From Cyclobacteriaceae bacterium (GTDB lineage Bacteria > Bacteroidota > Bacteroidia > Cytophagales > Cyclobacteriaceae): DNA of 64,000 nucleotides. Below are positions 9,651 to 17,406 of the stretch, piece by piece. Under the pieces are notes generated by a model. That model did no database searches. It was given only the letters and a program-made list of their open reading frames with translations, and was not told where the DNA came from. The first letter of the stretch is position 1. Every line of letters begins with the position of its first letter. The stretch lies in contig JALONI010000005.1 of the NCBI GenBank assembly GCA_025455015.1, positions 28,335-92,334 on the forward strand. The letters run 5' to 3'. The position numbers and the translations under genes were made by a program.

Positions 9651-12110
9651 ATGTATCCCGTTCTCGATGTGCTGGCCGAGTTACAGCAATCACTGGCCCA
9701 TCACCCGGTAGTCATCTTGCAAGCGCCCCCGGGAGCAGGCAAGTCAACCGTATTACCTCTGCATTTGTTGGGGTCGCCCTGGCTGGGCAATCAAAAAATC
9801 ATATTGCTGGAACCTCGCAGGCTGGCCGCTCGTTCGGTGGCTGCGCGCCTGGCTGCGCAACGAAACGAATCCACAGGCCAAACCATTGGCTACCGCGTGC
9901 GCTTTGAGTCAAGTGTATCGGCCGCCACCCGGCTCGAAGTAGTCACCGAAGGGATACTCACGCGCCAATTGCAGCAGGATAATTTATTGGAAGGCATCGG
10001 TCTGGTGGTCTTTGATGAGTTTCACGAACGTAGTTTGAATGCCGATTTGTCGCTGGCGCTGTGCTTGCAACTCCAACAGCTTCTGCGCCCGGATCTGAAA
10101 CTTCTGATCATGTCGGCCACGCTGGATACCGAAGTGCTGGCCTCGCGGCTGGGCAACGCGCCTGTCGTTACTTCGAAGGGAAAATTTTTTACGGTCGACT
10201 TCGTGTATGACCCACCGTCTTCCACCGAGCCGCTGCCCGCGGTGGCAGCCCGTGCGGTGAGCCGCGCCCTGCGCGAACAAGTGGGTGACCTGCTCGTGTT
10301 TCTTCCAGGCGTGGGCGAAATCAACCGCACCGAAGAGTTGCTCGCGTCCACGGCCGCGCCAGTGAGTAAACTCTATGGCGACATGCCCCTGTCCGAACAG
10401 CAAGAGGTGCTGCGGCCCCGCGCAGATGGCCTGCGCAAAGTAGTGCTGGCTACTTCTGTGGCCGAGACTTCATTGACGATTGAGGGCATCCGCGTAGTCA
10501 TTGACACGGGCTTTAGCCGCGTGCCGCGCTTTGATCCGCGCAGCGGCCTCACCCGGTTGGAGACCGTGCGCGTAACCAAAGACGCAGCCGACCAGCGCGC
10601 GGGCCGTGCCGGGCGCACTGCCCCGGGCGTATGCTACCGGCTGTGGCCGCAACACCTGGCGCTGGTGCCGCAGCGCAAACCCGAAATACTTGAGGCCGAC
10701 CTGGCTTCGCTCGTGTTGGAACTGGCGCAATGGGGTGTGCGCGACATCTATGAACTGACTTGGATGACCCCACCGCCCGCGGGGGCGGTGCAGCAGGCGG
10801 TGGAGTTGCTTCACCAACTGGAAGCCCTGGAGGGCAACCGCATCACCCTGCGCGGGCGCGCCATGTTGCAGTTGCCCACACACCCGCGCCTGGCACACAT
10901 GCTCGTATGGGCCCGCGAAAATAAACAGGCAGCCCTGGCCGCAGACGTGGCCGCGGTGCTGGAAGAGCGCGACCCCTTGCCGCGAGGCTCCGGTGCCGAC
11001 CTCGCCCTGCGGGTGGAGGTGCTCCGCCAATGGCGCGACCAGCAGCGTGTGGCGGCCGAGCGGTCAGTGCTGGAGCGCGTAGAACGACTATCCAGCCAGT
11101 GGCGAAAGATGCTGGGGGTGAAGGCAGAAAATACGATGCCGTCTTTTGGCGCGGTGGGTAACCTGTTGATGCAAGCCTACCCCGAACGCATCGCGCAGCA
11201 AACAAAAAAAATGAGCGAACGCTACAAGTTGGCCAACGGGCGGCAAGCCTTGTTGCCGGCCGGGGATGCGCTGGCTGTAGCCGACTGGCTGTGTGCCGCG
11301 CAGTTGGATGCAGGCACTGGCGAAGGCAAGATTTTCTTGGCTGCGGCCGTGGCGCGTGAGGATTTAGACGAACGGGCGGAGGAGACATACGCGTTGCGAT
11401 GGGATGATGCACGCGAGGTCGTGACGGCTACCGTAGAAAAGCGCATCGGCACGGTGGTGTTGCAAAGCCGCCCTGCCAGCGTGACGGACGAAGCAGCCAA
11501 AAACACTATCCTGATCGAAGAGATCAACACCCGTGGTTGGAACTGGGCGGGCTGGGGCGATGGCGAACGCCAGTGGCAGGCGCGGGTGATGAGCTTGAAG
11601 CAGTGGCGTCCGAATGAATCGTGGCCCGAAGTAACGGACGCTGCGCTGGCGGCTTCCGCCCACACGTGGCTAACCCCATTTTTATTGGGCCTCACCAAGC
11701 GCAGCGATTTGCAAAAAATAAATTGGCTCACGGTGCTGACCACGCTGCTGCCTTATGATTTTCAGAGCCGGCTGGCGACTTGTGCCCCCGAGAAGATGAT
11801 GGTGCCGAGCGGCTCGTGGATCAAGCTCCAGTACTTCGAGACGGGGCAGACGCCCGTGCTGGAGGTACGGCTACAAGAACTTTTTGGCTTGCGCGATACG
11901 CCCGCGATCAATGAAGGACGCACGGCCGTGATGTTGCACCTGCTTTCGCCCGGCTACAAGCCTGTGCAAGTAACGCAAGACCTGCGCAGTTTTTGGAACT
12001 CCACCTACCACGAAGTGCGCAGTGAGTTGCGCAGACGCTACCCCCGGCATTCCTGGCCCGATGATCCGTGGACGGCCGAGGCGGTGAGGGGCGCGAAGAG
12101 GCGGGGGTGA
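9651..12110 (+). CDS. hrpB: ATP-dependent helicase HrpB
   Basis: DEAH/RHA-type RNA helicase of 819 residues, close to the usual 800-850. Seen: Walker A APPGAGKST (25-33), DEFHER (122-127), SATLD, then QRAGRAGR of motif VI in the second RecA domain, followed by the long HrpB-specific C-terminal region ending in a basic tail. It starts two bases after the ceramidase-like gene, so they are probably co-transcribed. HrpB is widespread, but its cellular RNA substrate is not established. Confidence 0.95.
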   Translation: MYPVLDVLAELQQSLAHHPVVILQAPPGAGKSTVLPLHLLGSPWLGNQKIILLEPRRLAARSVAARLAAQRNESTGQTIGYRVRFESSVSAATRLEVVTEGILTRQLQQDNLLEGIGLVVFDEFHERSLNADLSLALCLQLQQLLRPDLKLLIMSATLDTEVLASRLGNAPVVTSKGKFFTVDFVYDPPSSTEPLPAVAARAVSRALREQVGDLLVFLPGVGEINRTEELLASTAAPVSKLYGDMPLSEQQEVLRPRADGLRKVVLATSVAETSLTIEGIRVVIDTGFSRVPRFDPRSGLTRLETVRVTKDAADQRAGRAGRTAPGVCYRLWPQHLALVPQRKPEILEADLASLVLELAQWGVRDIYELTWMTPPPAGAVQQAVELLHQLEALEGNRITLRGRAMLQLPTHPRLAHMLVWARENKQAALAADVAAVLEERDPLPRGSGADLALRVEVLRQWRDQQRVAAERSVLERVERLSSQWRKMLGVKAENTMPSFGAVGNLLMQAYPERIAQQTKKMSERYKLANGRQALLPAGDALAVADWLCAAQLDAGTGEGKIFLAAAVAREDLDERAEETYALRWDDAREVVTATVEKRIGTVVLQSRPASVTDEAAKNTILIEEINTRGWNWAGWGDGERQWQARVMSLKQWRPNESWPEVTDAALAASAHTWLTPFLLGLTKRSDLQKINWLTVLTTLLPYDFQSRLATCAPEKMMVPSGSWIKLQYFETGQTPVLEVRLQELFGLRDTPAINEGRTAVMLHLLSPGYKPVQVTQDLRSFWNSTYHEVRSELRRRYPRHSWPDDPWTAEAVRGAKRRG

Positions 12111-12118
12111 TGATGGAA

Positions 12119-12235
12119 TTACTTTTTAGGAGCCGATCGCTTCAACTTGCCCTGAGAAGAGGCTCCTTCGGCCACACCACCAGATTGGTGGCGGGCGTTA
12201 GCAGTGGGTAAATCAAAGGTGAATTTGTCGGTCAT
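12119..12235 (-). CDS. Candidate small protein, 38 codons
   Basis: An uninterrupted small frame on the minus strand starting ATG at 12235 and ending TAA at 12119-12121. It begins MTDKFTFDLPTANARHQSGG and has a basic C-terminus KLKRSAPKK. An A/T-rich stretch precedes the ATG, and a degenerate -7 element (TATATTCG) lies at 12303-12310. The hydrophilic, Gly/Ser-rich, basic-ended peptide resembles a small nucleic-acid-binding tail, but I recognise no family. It runs convergent with hrpB. Coding status is unproven. Confidence 0.35.
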   Translation of the reverse strand: MTDKFTFDLPTANARHQSGGVAEGASSQGKLKRSAPKK

Positions 12236-12528
12236 TTTTTATTGTGTGATTAATCTGCCGTAAGGCATTGGCGCTGACATTTGGGCGTGGTTGCACCTAG
12301 TTCGAATATAGGAGACTTCGAGAATCCAAAAGAATCAGCAAAACAGCCGAAAATCGAAGATGTTTGTGCGAGTGATAACCCGCGCAGTCGAGCTTATTTC
12401 AGGGCCGGGCTAACGGGTGTACCGATGCTAGTTCTGCGGCTTTGAGTTGCCAGCGTGGGCGTCAATACGACCCCTGTCTCTCAGTGAGCGCGGTCTCGTT
12501 AGTTCCGGGGCCCATATGTTTCTCCGAT
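12236..12528. other. Gene-free spacer
   Basis: 293 bases between the small ORF and the DoxX-like gene. I see no recognisable protein, RNA or strong hairpin. A T-arm-like piece (GTTCGAAT) at about 12300 lacks the rest of a tRNA. Confidence 0.6.
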
Positions 12529-12906
12529 TTAAATTGACGCTCGTTGCCGGAGGATTTCTTGAATGGCCGTTCTATTGTTGAGATACAAAAGCGAGCAGAC
12601 CAGCAGGAATGAAATGCCTGCCGGAATGGCCTTTGTCAGGGCCACGCCTGCGCCAACATGAACAGCGATGGCGCTGATCATCAGAAACAAAAGCCCGAGC
12701 AGCGCTACGCCCCGGGTTGGCTTTAGCCAAATACCCGCCACGGCCAGTACCTCGCAACAGCCGATGAACAGGCCAAATGCCGGGGGCACATTCAGCTCGG
12801 ATAGCTGCTGATGAAGCGGCTCAAAACCGACTACTTTCAAGACCCCTACCAGCGACAGTTGAATACTCAACAGGATAAGTAATGCATAGAAAACTCTCTT
12901 TTTCAT
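12529..12906 (-). CDS. DoxX-like integral membrane protein
   Basis: 125-residue hydrophobic protein with four predicted membrane helices (about residues 5-22, 43-60, 67-85 and 95-112). It carries the family's helix-2 pattern FGLFIGCCEVLAVAGIWLKP. DoxX/DoxX-like proteins are small membrane proteins linked in some species to oxidative stress or respiration; the function is unknown here. It lies 63 bases downstream of a Crp-type regulator on the same strand, so it may be its co-transcribed partner or target. Confidence 0.8.
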   Translation of the reverse strand: MKKRVFYALLILLSIQLSLVGVLKVVGFEPLHQQLSELNVPPAFGLFIGCCEVLAVAGIWLKPTRGVALLGLLFLMISAIAVHVGAGVALTKAIPAGISFLLVCSLLYLNNRTAIQEILRQRASI

Positions 12907-12969
12907 GTTCGTGTGATTTTAATGTGAGCCAAAGCTCGGAACAGAAAAATGGAAAGCGCGTGATCAAAA

Positions 12970-13542
12970 TCACATACTGACCTTGCCGCGGATGCGGCTG
13001 AGTGTTTCGCGCGTAAGCCCCAAAAACTGCGACAAGTGGGTCACCGAAACCGTGGTAACCAAGGCTGGCTTATTCGCCAGCATGTACTGGTATCTTTGCT
13101 CGGGTGTATAGGTTAGCAGAAGCGTTATGTGTTCTTTGTAGCTGGCGAGTAGTTGATGTGTTACCTGGCGGCCTATTTTGTCGAACGCGGGGTTTTCCTG
13201 GCTCAACCGCTGCAAGTCGGAATTCTTGAAAACCACTAACTCACACGTTTCAATGGCTTGAATGGCGTACTCCGATGTCTTTTGATGGATGTGGCTTTCG
13301 CAGTTGGATACAAACTCGCCTGGCAACGAAAATTGAATGATTTTCTCATGGCCCTTGGCGTCCGTACGGAAGTGGCGTAGCACTCCGACTGACACAAAAG
13401 CCGAGTGCTGGCAAATCGCGTGGTCAGTCAAAAAAAATTCCCCTTTGGCCAGCGGTTGGGTTTTGGTGATGGCCACGAACCGCTTCCACTCGGGGTCGGT
13501 CAAGGGCGCTATTTTCTGTAGTTCCGTTCGTAGGCTGTCCAT
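12970..13542 (-). CDS. Crp/Fnr-family transcriptional regulator
   Basis: 190 residues. An N-terminal cyclic-nucleotide-binding beta-roll (about 25-115, with KIIQFSLPGEFVSN) is joined through a dimerisation helix to a C-terminal helix-turn-helix, where TVSVTHLSQFLGLTRETLSR is the recognition unit. The ring of cysteines found in Fnr is absent, so it is not an Fe-S oxygen sensor. Bacteroidota carry many such proteins, and in most the ligand is unknown. The adjacent DoxX-like gene is the obvious candidate target. Confidence 0.88.
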   Translation of the reverse strand: MDSLRTELQKIAPLTDPEWKRFVAITKTQPLAKGEFFLTDHAICQHSAFVSVGVLRHFRTDAKGHEKIIQFSLPGEFVSNCESHIHQKTSEYAIQAIETCELVVFKNSDLQRLSQENPAFDKIGRQVTHQLLASYKEHITLLLTYTPEQRYQYMLANKPALVTTVSVTHLSQFLGLTRETLSRIRGKVSM

Positions 13543-13700
13543 GTTTCTTAATTCTAAGCCAATTTGTGTCGCTTTCCGAGTAAATATAGCAATACTGTTG
13601 GCTGCTGGTTTTCAACTTGGCAGCCCGCAGGTCAGGGATCAGTGTTGAAACGCTGGAGAGAGTTTTGTTTATTTCGGTACGCCCATTTTTTGAAACTCGG

Positions 13701-14366
13701 CTAACGCAGTGTGTGCACATACCGCTCCACATACTCATCTACCTGCTTGCGCTTGTATTGCATGATGAAGCGCGGGTGGGGCAGGGCCGTTACCTCCTCA
13801 AACCAGCCGTGCGCTTCATTCAAGCGCATCAAAAAGTCCGCGTTCTTCCCTTCGCCAATACAAAATACCTTTTGGCGGCTGATGGGCAGCGTCAGCATTT
13901 TCTCAATGGATTGGATGATAAACGGAGTAGCTGCCTTTTGCAGGCGCAAGTCGTCATAGTAGTTAACATTGTTTCCATCCTTTAAAAAACCGAGCGGAGA
14001 CATCGCGGAGATGAAATGCCGCTGATAGAAGGCAGTGGGCCCGCCATAGCGTTCAATCATGCGATAGATAAAATCGGCCGAAAGCTCGGCTTTTTTCGGA
14101 AGGTCGTTGGCAATACCGCACACCGTCTGCAACTTCACCGGGTCGGTAAACGAAATACCCGTAATGCCCGAGCCAAACCGCCCGGGGTTGATGCCGAGCA
14201 GCAGGATGCGTTCCTGCTGATCGCCATAGTATTTTTGGTAGAACGCTTCGCAGAGTTGTTGCGTGGTTTTATCGCCATACGGATTCATTACCGCAAAGCC
14301 GTGTGGCAGCGGGTGTGTCCACCGCAAACCAAACAAGAAGGATAGGATTTGGTCGGCCACGGTCAT
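13701..14366 (-). CDS. SMUG2-like uracil-DNA glycosylase (DUF4918)
   Basis: 221-residue protein of the uracil-DNA glycosylase superfamily. It resembles the SMUG2 subfamily described from Pedobacter heparinus. Seen: motif I GINPGRFG at 58-65 with the flanking GITGISFTDP, and motif II HPR at 197-199 near the DNA-intercalating loop. It would remove uracil or related bases to start base-excision repair. Its ATG overlaps the stop of the upstream helicase gene (ATGA at 14363-14366), so the two are translationally coupled and may act together. Confidence 0.85.
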   Translation of the reverse strand: MTVADQILSFLFGLRWTHPLPHGFAVMNPYGDKTTQQLCEAFYQKYYGDQQERILLLGINPGRFGSGITGISFTDPVKLQTVCGIANDLPKKAELSADFIYRMIERYGGPTAFYQRHFISAMSPLGFLKDGNNVNYYDDLRLQKAATPFIIQSIEKMLTLPISRQKVFCIGEGKNADFLMRLNEAHGWFEEVTALPHPRFIMQYKRKQVDEYVERYVHTLR

Positions 14367-16300
14367 TGCGGCAGTTCAAAGGCGCTGCGGTAGAAACCCT
14401 CTTGTTGCACAAAGTCCACCAGGTCGGCATAGAACGGGTGCGCGGCCAGCGTGGCGCTGTCGCCCATCATGATCAGTTTTTTGCGCGCGCGCGTCATGGC
14501 CACGTTGGTCCTGCGGATGTCCGCCAGAAAGCCCACTTCGCTTTTTTCATTGCTGCGCACAAAGCTGATGGCAATCACATCGCGTTCCTGTCCTTGAAAC
14601 GCATCCACGGTGTTGATGGTGATCAGTTTGTGCAGCGGCTCCAGCCCGGGCGAGGCTTCGGCCAACGCCACCAGCCGGTCTACCTGCGCGCGGTAAGGGG
14701 TAATAATCCCCATCGTGATCTTTTCTTCCAGCCACGACTCCATCGAGAGCTCTTCGACCAGTGCTTCTACGTGGCGGATCAGTGCTTGCGCTTCTTCTTC
14801 GTTGTAGCGGCTCAGCGTTTCCGGGTCTTGCTTTTCGGCATAGCCGATGCCGGCCGTGTCGATAAACTCCACGGGGGCGTGGTAGGGGCGCAACCGCCAC
14901 GCGGCCACAGACTCGTGCGCCTTCAGTTGGCCGTCATAAAATTGGCGAGAGGAAAAGGCCATGATCTTTTCGTGCATGCGGTATTGCACGCGCAGCATAG
15001 AGGCCATGGACGGATGTTTTGCGATGCCCTTTTCAAACAGCGTGGTGGCCAGCCCTTGTTTGGCGGCCTCGTGGGATTTGATGGTGGGCGGCAATTGTTG
15101 ATGATCGCCTGCTAAGATCACGCGCTGGGCACGTAACATTGCTATCCAGCAGGCGGGCTCCAGGGCCTGGGCGGCCTCGTCAATAAATACCGTTTGGTAC
15201 TTGCGGCCGCGCAGGGTGGGATGCGAGGCACCGACCAACGTGCAACAGATAGCCTGTGTTTGGTTGAGTAACTCGGTGATGATGTGGAACTCCAACAAGT
15301 CGGCATCGGCTTTCAGCAATCGCGCTTCCTCATACAAAAGTCTTCGCTGCTCGCGCTCGTGGTGGCCAAAGCGCTTTTTGTATTTGCCCGCCATGCCCTT
15401 GAGTTGCTCCATGCGTTTGCGCAGCGATTTCAACTCGGGGTAGTGGACATGCTGGGCGATGCGGGCATCCATCGTCTTGCTCAACGACCGCTCCGTGACC
15501 CGCGCAGGGTGGCCGATGCGCAGCACGTTCAGGCCGGCTTCGTCCAACTTCTCCACCAGTACATCCACCGCTGCGTTGGAGGGCGCACACACCAGCACTT
15601 GTCCTTCCTCTTTGGCCGTCAGGCGGATGGCTTCTGTAAGGGTGGTTGTTTTACCGGTGCCGGGCGGCCCGTGAATAAAAGCAACATCAGAGGCGCGTAC
15701 TACTTTTTCAAGGGCTTCGAGTTGGCTGTTGTTGAGGACGCTGGAAGCCATGGGAAGCTGGTGGCCGGTTAGCGGTTGCGCATGGGTGGCTGCGGACATG
15801 GTTGAGCCGAGCAGGATTTCGCGCAGGTCGGCCACGCGGTTATCTTCGGCTTTGATCACCTTTTGCAGGGCCAACTCCATTTCCCGGTAGGTCATCTCAT
15901 CAAACATCACGTCTACGCCCAGTTGCCCATCGTCCATCCAGTCGGGCAGTTCTTCGCTGTTGAGCGTGATCACCATCACGCTGTCGCGGATGTAGTTGAT
16001 CACACCGCTGACGTGTTGTTTTTCGGGCTTGCCCGAGGCGTTGCAAAAGACGTTGACGGATTTGCCGCTGGTGAACGTGTGGGGTGCTTCGAGGCGTGCT
16101 GTACGCTCTACTTCGATCGTCAGCCGCTCGCCCGTACCGATATAGTCAGAGCGCAGGCGCACGGGATACCATGTGGTGCCCTCTTCGATGCGCTGGTGCA
16201 GCGAGCGCAGCAACACTTTTTGGCGATAGTATTCAAGATCGGCCTGTCGCTCAGAGCGGATCAGCTCCCATGTTTTTTGCAGTTGCTCACGCGCGGTCAT
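14363..16300 (-). CDS. SF1 helicase, IGHMBP2/SMUBP-2-like
   Basis: 645-residue AAA-type superfamily 1B helicase. Residues 1-180 form a beta-rich OB-like/1B region. Then Walker A GPPGTGKTTT at 211-220, DEAAQ motif II in FIDEAAQALEP, GDHQQLPPT motif III, and C-terminal motifs QGQERDVI and VAMTRARKKL. This set matches the Upf1/IGHMBP2 group, which unwinds DNA or RNA 5' to 3'. It overlaps the SMUG2-like glycosylase by four bases. Downstream coupling suggests a repair role, though the bacterial homologues are little studied. Confidence 0.9.
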   Translation of the reverse strand: MTAREQLQKTWELIRSERQADLEYYRQKVLLRSLHQRIEEGTTWYPVRLRSDYIGTGERLTIEVERTARLEAPHTFTSGKSVNVFCNASGKPEKQHVSGVINYIRDSVMVITLNSEELPDWMDDGQLGVDVMFDEMTYREMELALQKVIKAEDNRVADLREILLGSTMSAATHAQPLTGHQLPMASSVLNNSQLEALEKVVRASDVAFIHGPPGTGKTTTLTEAIRLTAKEEGQVLVCAPSNAAVDVLVEKLDEAGLNVLRIGHPARVTERSLSKTMDARIAQHVHYPELKSLRKRMEQLKGMAGKYKKRFGHHEREQRRLLYEEARLLKADADLLEFHIITELLNQTQAICCTLVGASHPTLRGRKYQTVFIDEAAQALEPACWIAMLRAQRVILAGDHQQLPPTIKSHEAAKQGLATTLFEKGIAKHPSMASMLRVQYRMHEKIMAFSSRQFYDGQLKAHESVAAWRLRPYHAPVEFIDTAGIGYAEKQDPETLSRYNEEEAQALIRHVEALVEELSMESWLEEKITMGIITPYRAQVDRLVALAEASPGLEPLHKLITINTVDAFQGQERDVIAISFVRSNEKSEVGFLADIRRTNVAMTRARKKLIMMGDSATLAAHPFYADLVDFVQQEGFYRSAFELPQ

Positions 16301-16328
16301 ACGGGGTGCAAAGATAGCAGACGGAGTG

Positions 16329-16400
16329 GGTCGACCTCACCCCGTCCGGGTTTGTGCGGTCTTGTCGTTCATCGAGCCCCTCTCCGGAGGAGAGGGGAGC
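16329..16400. repeat. Hairpin repeat, copy A
   Basis: About 72 bases, roughly 80% identical to 16475-16547. Both share the order CCTCACCC, GTCCGG, GTGCGGTCTT, GTTCATC, then a palindrome. In copy A the stem is CCCCTCTCC/GGAGAGGGG (16377-16397). This looks like a mobile intergenic palindromic element. Confidence 0.75.
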
Positions 16401-16474
16401 GCGGATTGTGCCAAGGTGTAGGCGGGGGTGAAGAAAAATTTTGCAAGAGAGGATGTGTGCTTAAGGCATGGGTA

Positions 16475-16547
16475 GGTCGCCCTCACCCAGTCCGGCTGTG
16501 TGCGGTCTTATGGTTCATCTAGCGCCTCTCCCGGAGGAGAGGGGAGC
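16475..16547. repeat. Hairpin repeat, copy B
   Basis: Second copy, starting 146 bases after copy A in direct orientation. The palindrome is CCTCTCC/GGAGAGG. A related but shorter piece (CTCACCCC ... GTCCGG ... CCCCTCTCC) lies inside leuS at 63949-64000. The rest of the 283-base gap 16301-16583 holds no gene. Confidence 0.75.
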
Positions 16548-16583
16548 CAAGAGACTGCTTTTTACATGAGATGGACGGAGCGG

Positions 16584-17012
16584 TTATCCGTTAAATAGCT
16601 TGTAAAAATACCAGCCGGCCAGCAGCCCTTGAAGCGTACCCCACGCCACATCGATCAAGGCAATCCAAAGCGGATAGTTTTTAACAAATGAGAGGTTGGT
16701 GAAGTCGTACACGGCATACAACGCAAAGCCGGTGAATGTGCCTACGGCCAACGCCACCGTCAGCCGGTGGTCTACTTGCAAGGAAAGCCCCACAACAAAG
16801 CTGAGGCACAACGACAGCACGACTTGAGCCACCAGCCCCATGGGTATGTTAAAGATGATTTTACCGTGCGCGTCCAACTCGGCCAAATGCCCGAGCGACT
16901 GACGGTACCATTTGCTGGCGATGACGGCCAGCCACAGATAATCCAGCAAAATGAAGAGGACAACGGAAATGGCCGCGGCCTTGAGAAATTTGGAGGTGAG
17001 CAGAAAGGTCAT
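16584..17012 (-). CDS. DUF2177 family membrane protein
   Basis: 142 residues with four membrane helices. The family pattern is visible: LLDYLWLAVIASKWYRQSLG near the N-terminus, YAVYDFTNLSFVKNYPLW in the third quarter and IDVAWGTLQGLLAGWYFY at the C-terminus. It is an inner-membrane protein of unknown function. Its ATG overlaps the stop of the degraded ORF6N gene (ATGA, 17009-17012), so it was once translationally coupled to it. Confidence 0.88.
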   Translation of the reverse strand: MTFLLTSKFLKAAAISVVLFILLDYLWLAVIASKWYRQSLGHLAELDAHGKIIFNIPMGLVAQVVLSLCLSFVVGLSLQVDHRLTVALAVGTFTGFALYAVYDFTNLSFVKNYPLWIALIDVAWGTLQGLLAGWYFYKLFNG

Positions 17013-17399
17013 GGCTTGTTTTGGGGGGACGGTGGTTTATATCCGATCGGTGCGCGAGAAGTCTCTTTTTGGTGGAAGGCGTCAAATTTGTCAACGAGGT
17101 AACGAAACGATTCATTGCGTTTACGATCAAGTTTCCGCAGGTAGGCACGCAGTTCATCGGTTTCGCGAAGAATGGCACGGTAGCGCACAAACGCGCGCAT
17201 GATTTCGATGTTTATCATTACGGCTCTTTCGGATCGCAGAAACAGATGATAGCATGGCTACTCCCTGCTCCGTAAAAACCGTTGGCATCACGGAAGAGAA
17301 TTTCAGATTTTGAAGGCGGTCACAATGTGTGACCAGCTCTTGTTTTTCTCTGGCCGAAAGGTGGAACATAAAATCATCGGGAAACCGGGATTTGGCGAT
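17009..17399 (-). pseudogene. ORF6N/KilA-type DNA-binding protein remnant, truncated and frameshifted
   Basis: The first piece reads IAKSRFPDDFMFHLS to TVFTEQGVAMLSSV (17399 down to about 17243). It continues in another frame as LRSERAVMINIEIMRAFVRY to the stop at 17009. Joined, they match the second half of ORF6N-domain proteins (FPEDFMFQL, FTEQGVAMLSSVLRSERA, IMRAFVRLR). One extra base in GTTTCTG near 17240-17243 breaks the frame. The first 40 or so family residues are missing, since a stop codon and the patatin 3' end occupy that place. ORF6N proteins are phage-type DNA-binding proteins; this copy is dead. Confidence 0.8.
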
Positions 17400-17406
17400 T
17401 TAGAAC

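Noticed and set aside
12280..12330. T-arm-like GTTCGAAT sequence suggesting a tRNA
   Set aside because: The acceptor, D-arm and anticodon arms cannot be built around it.
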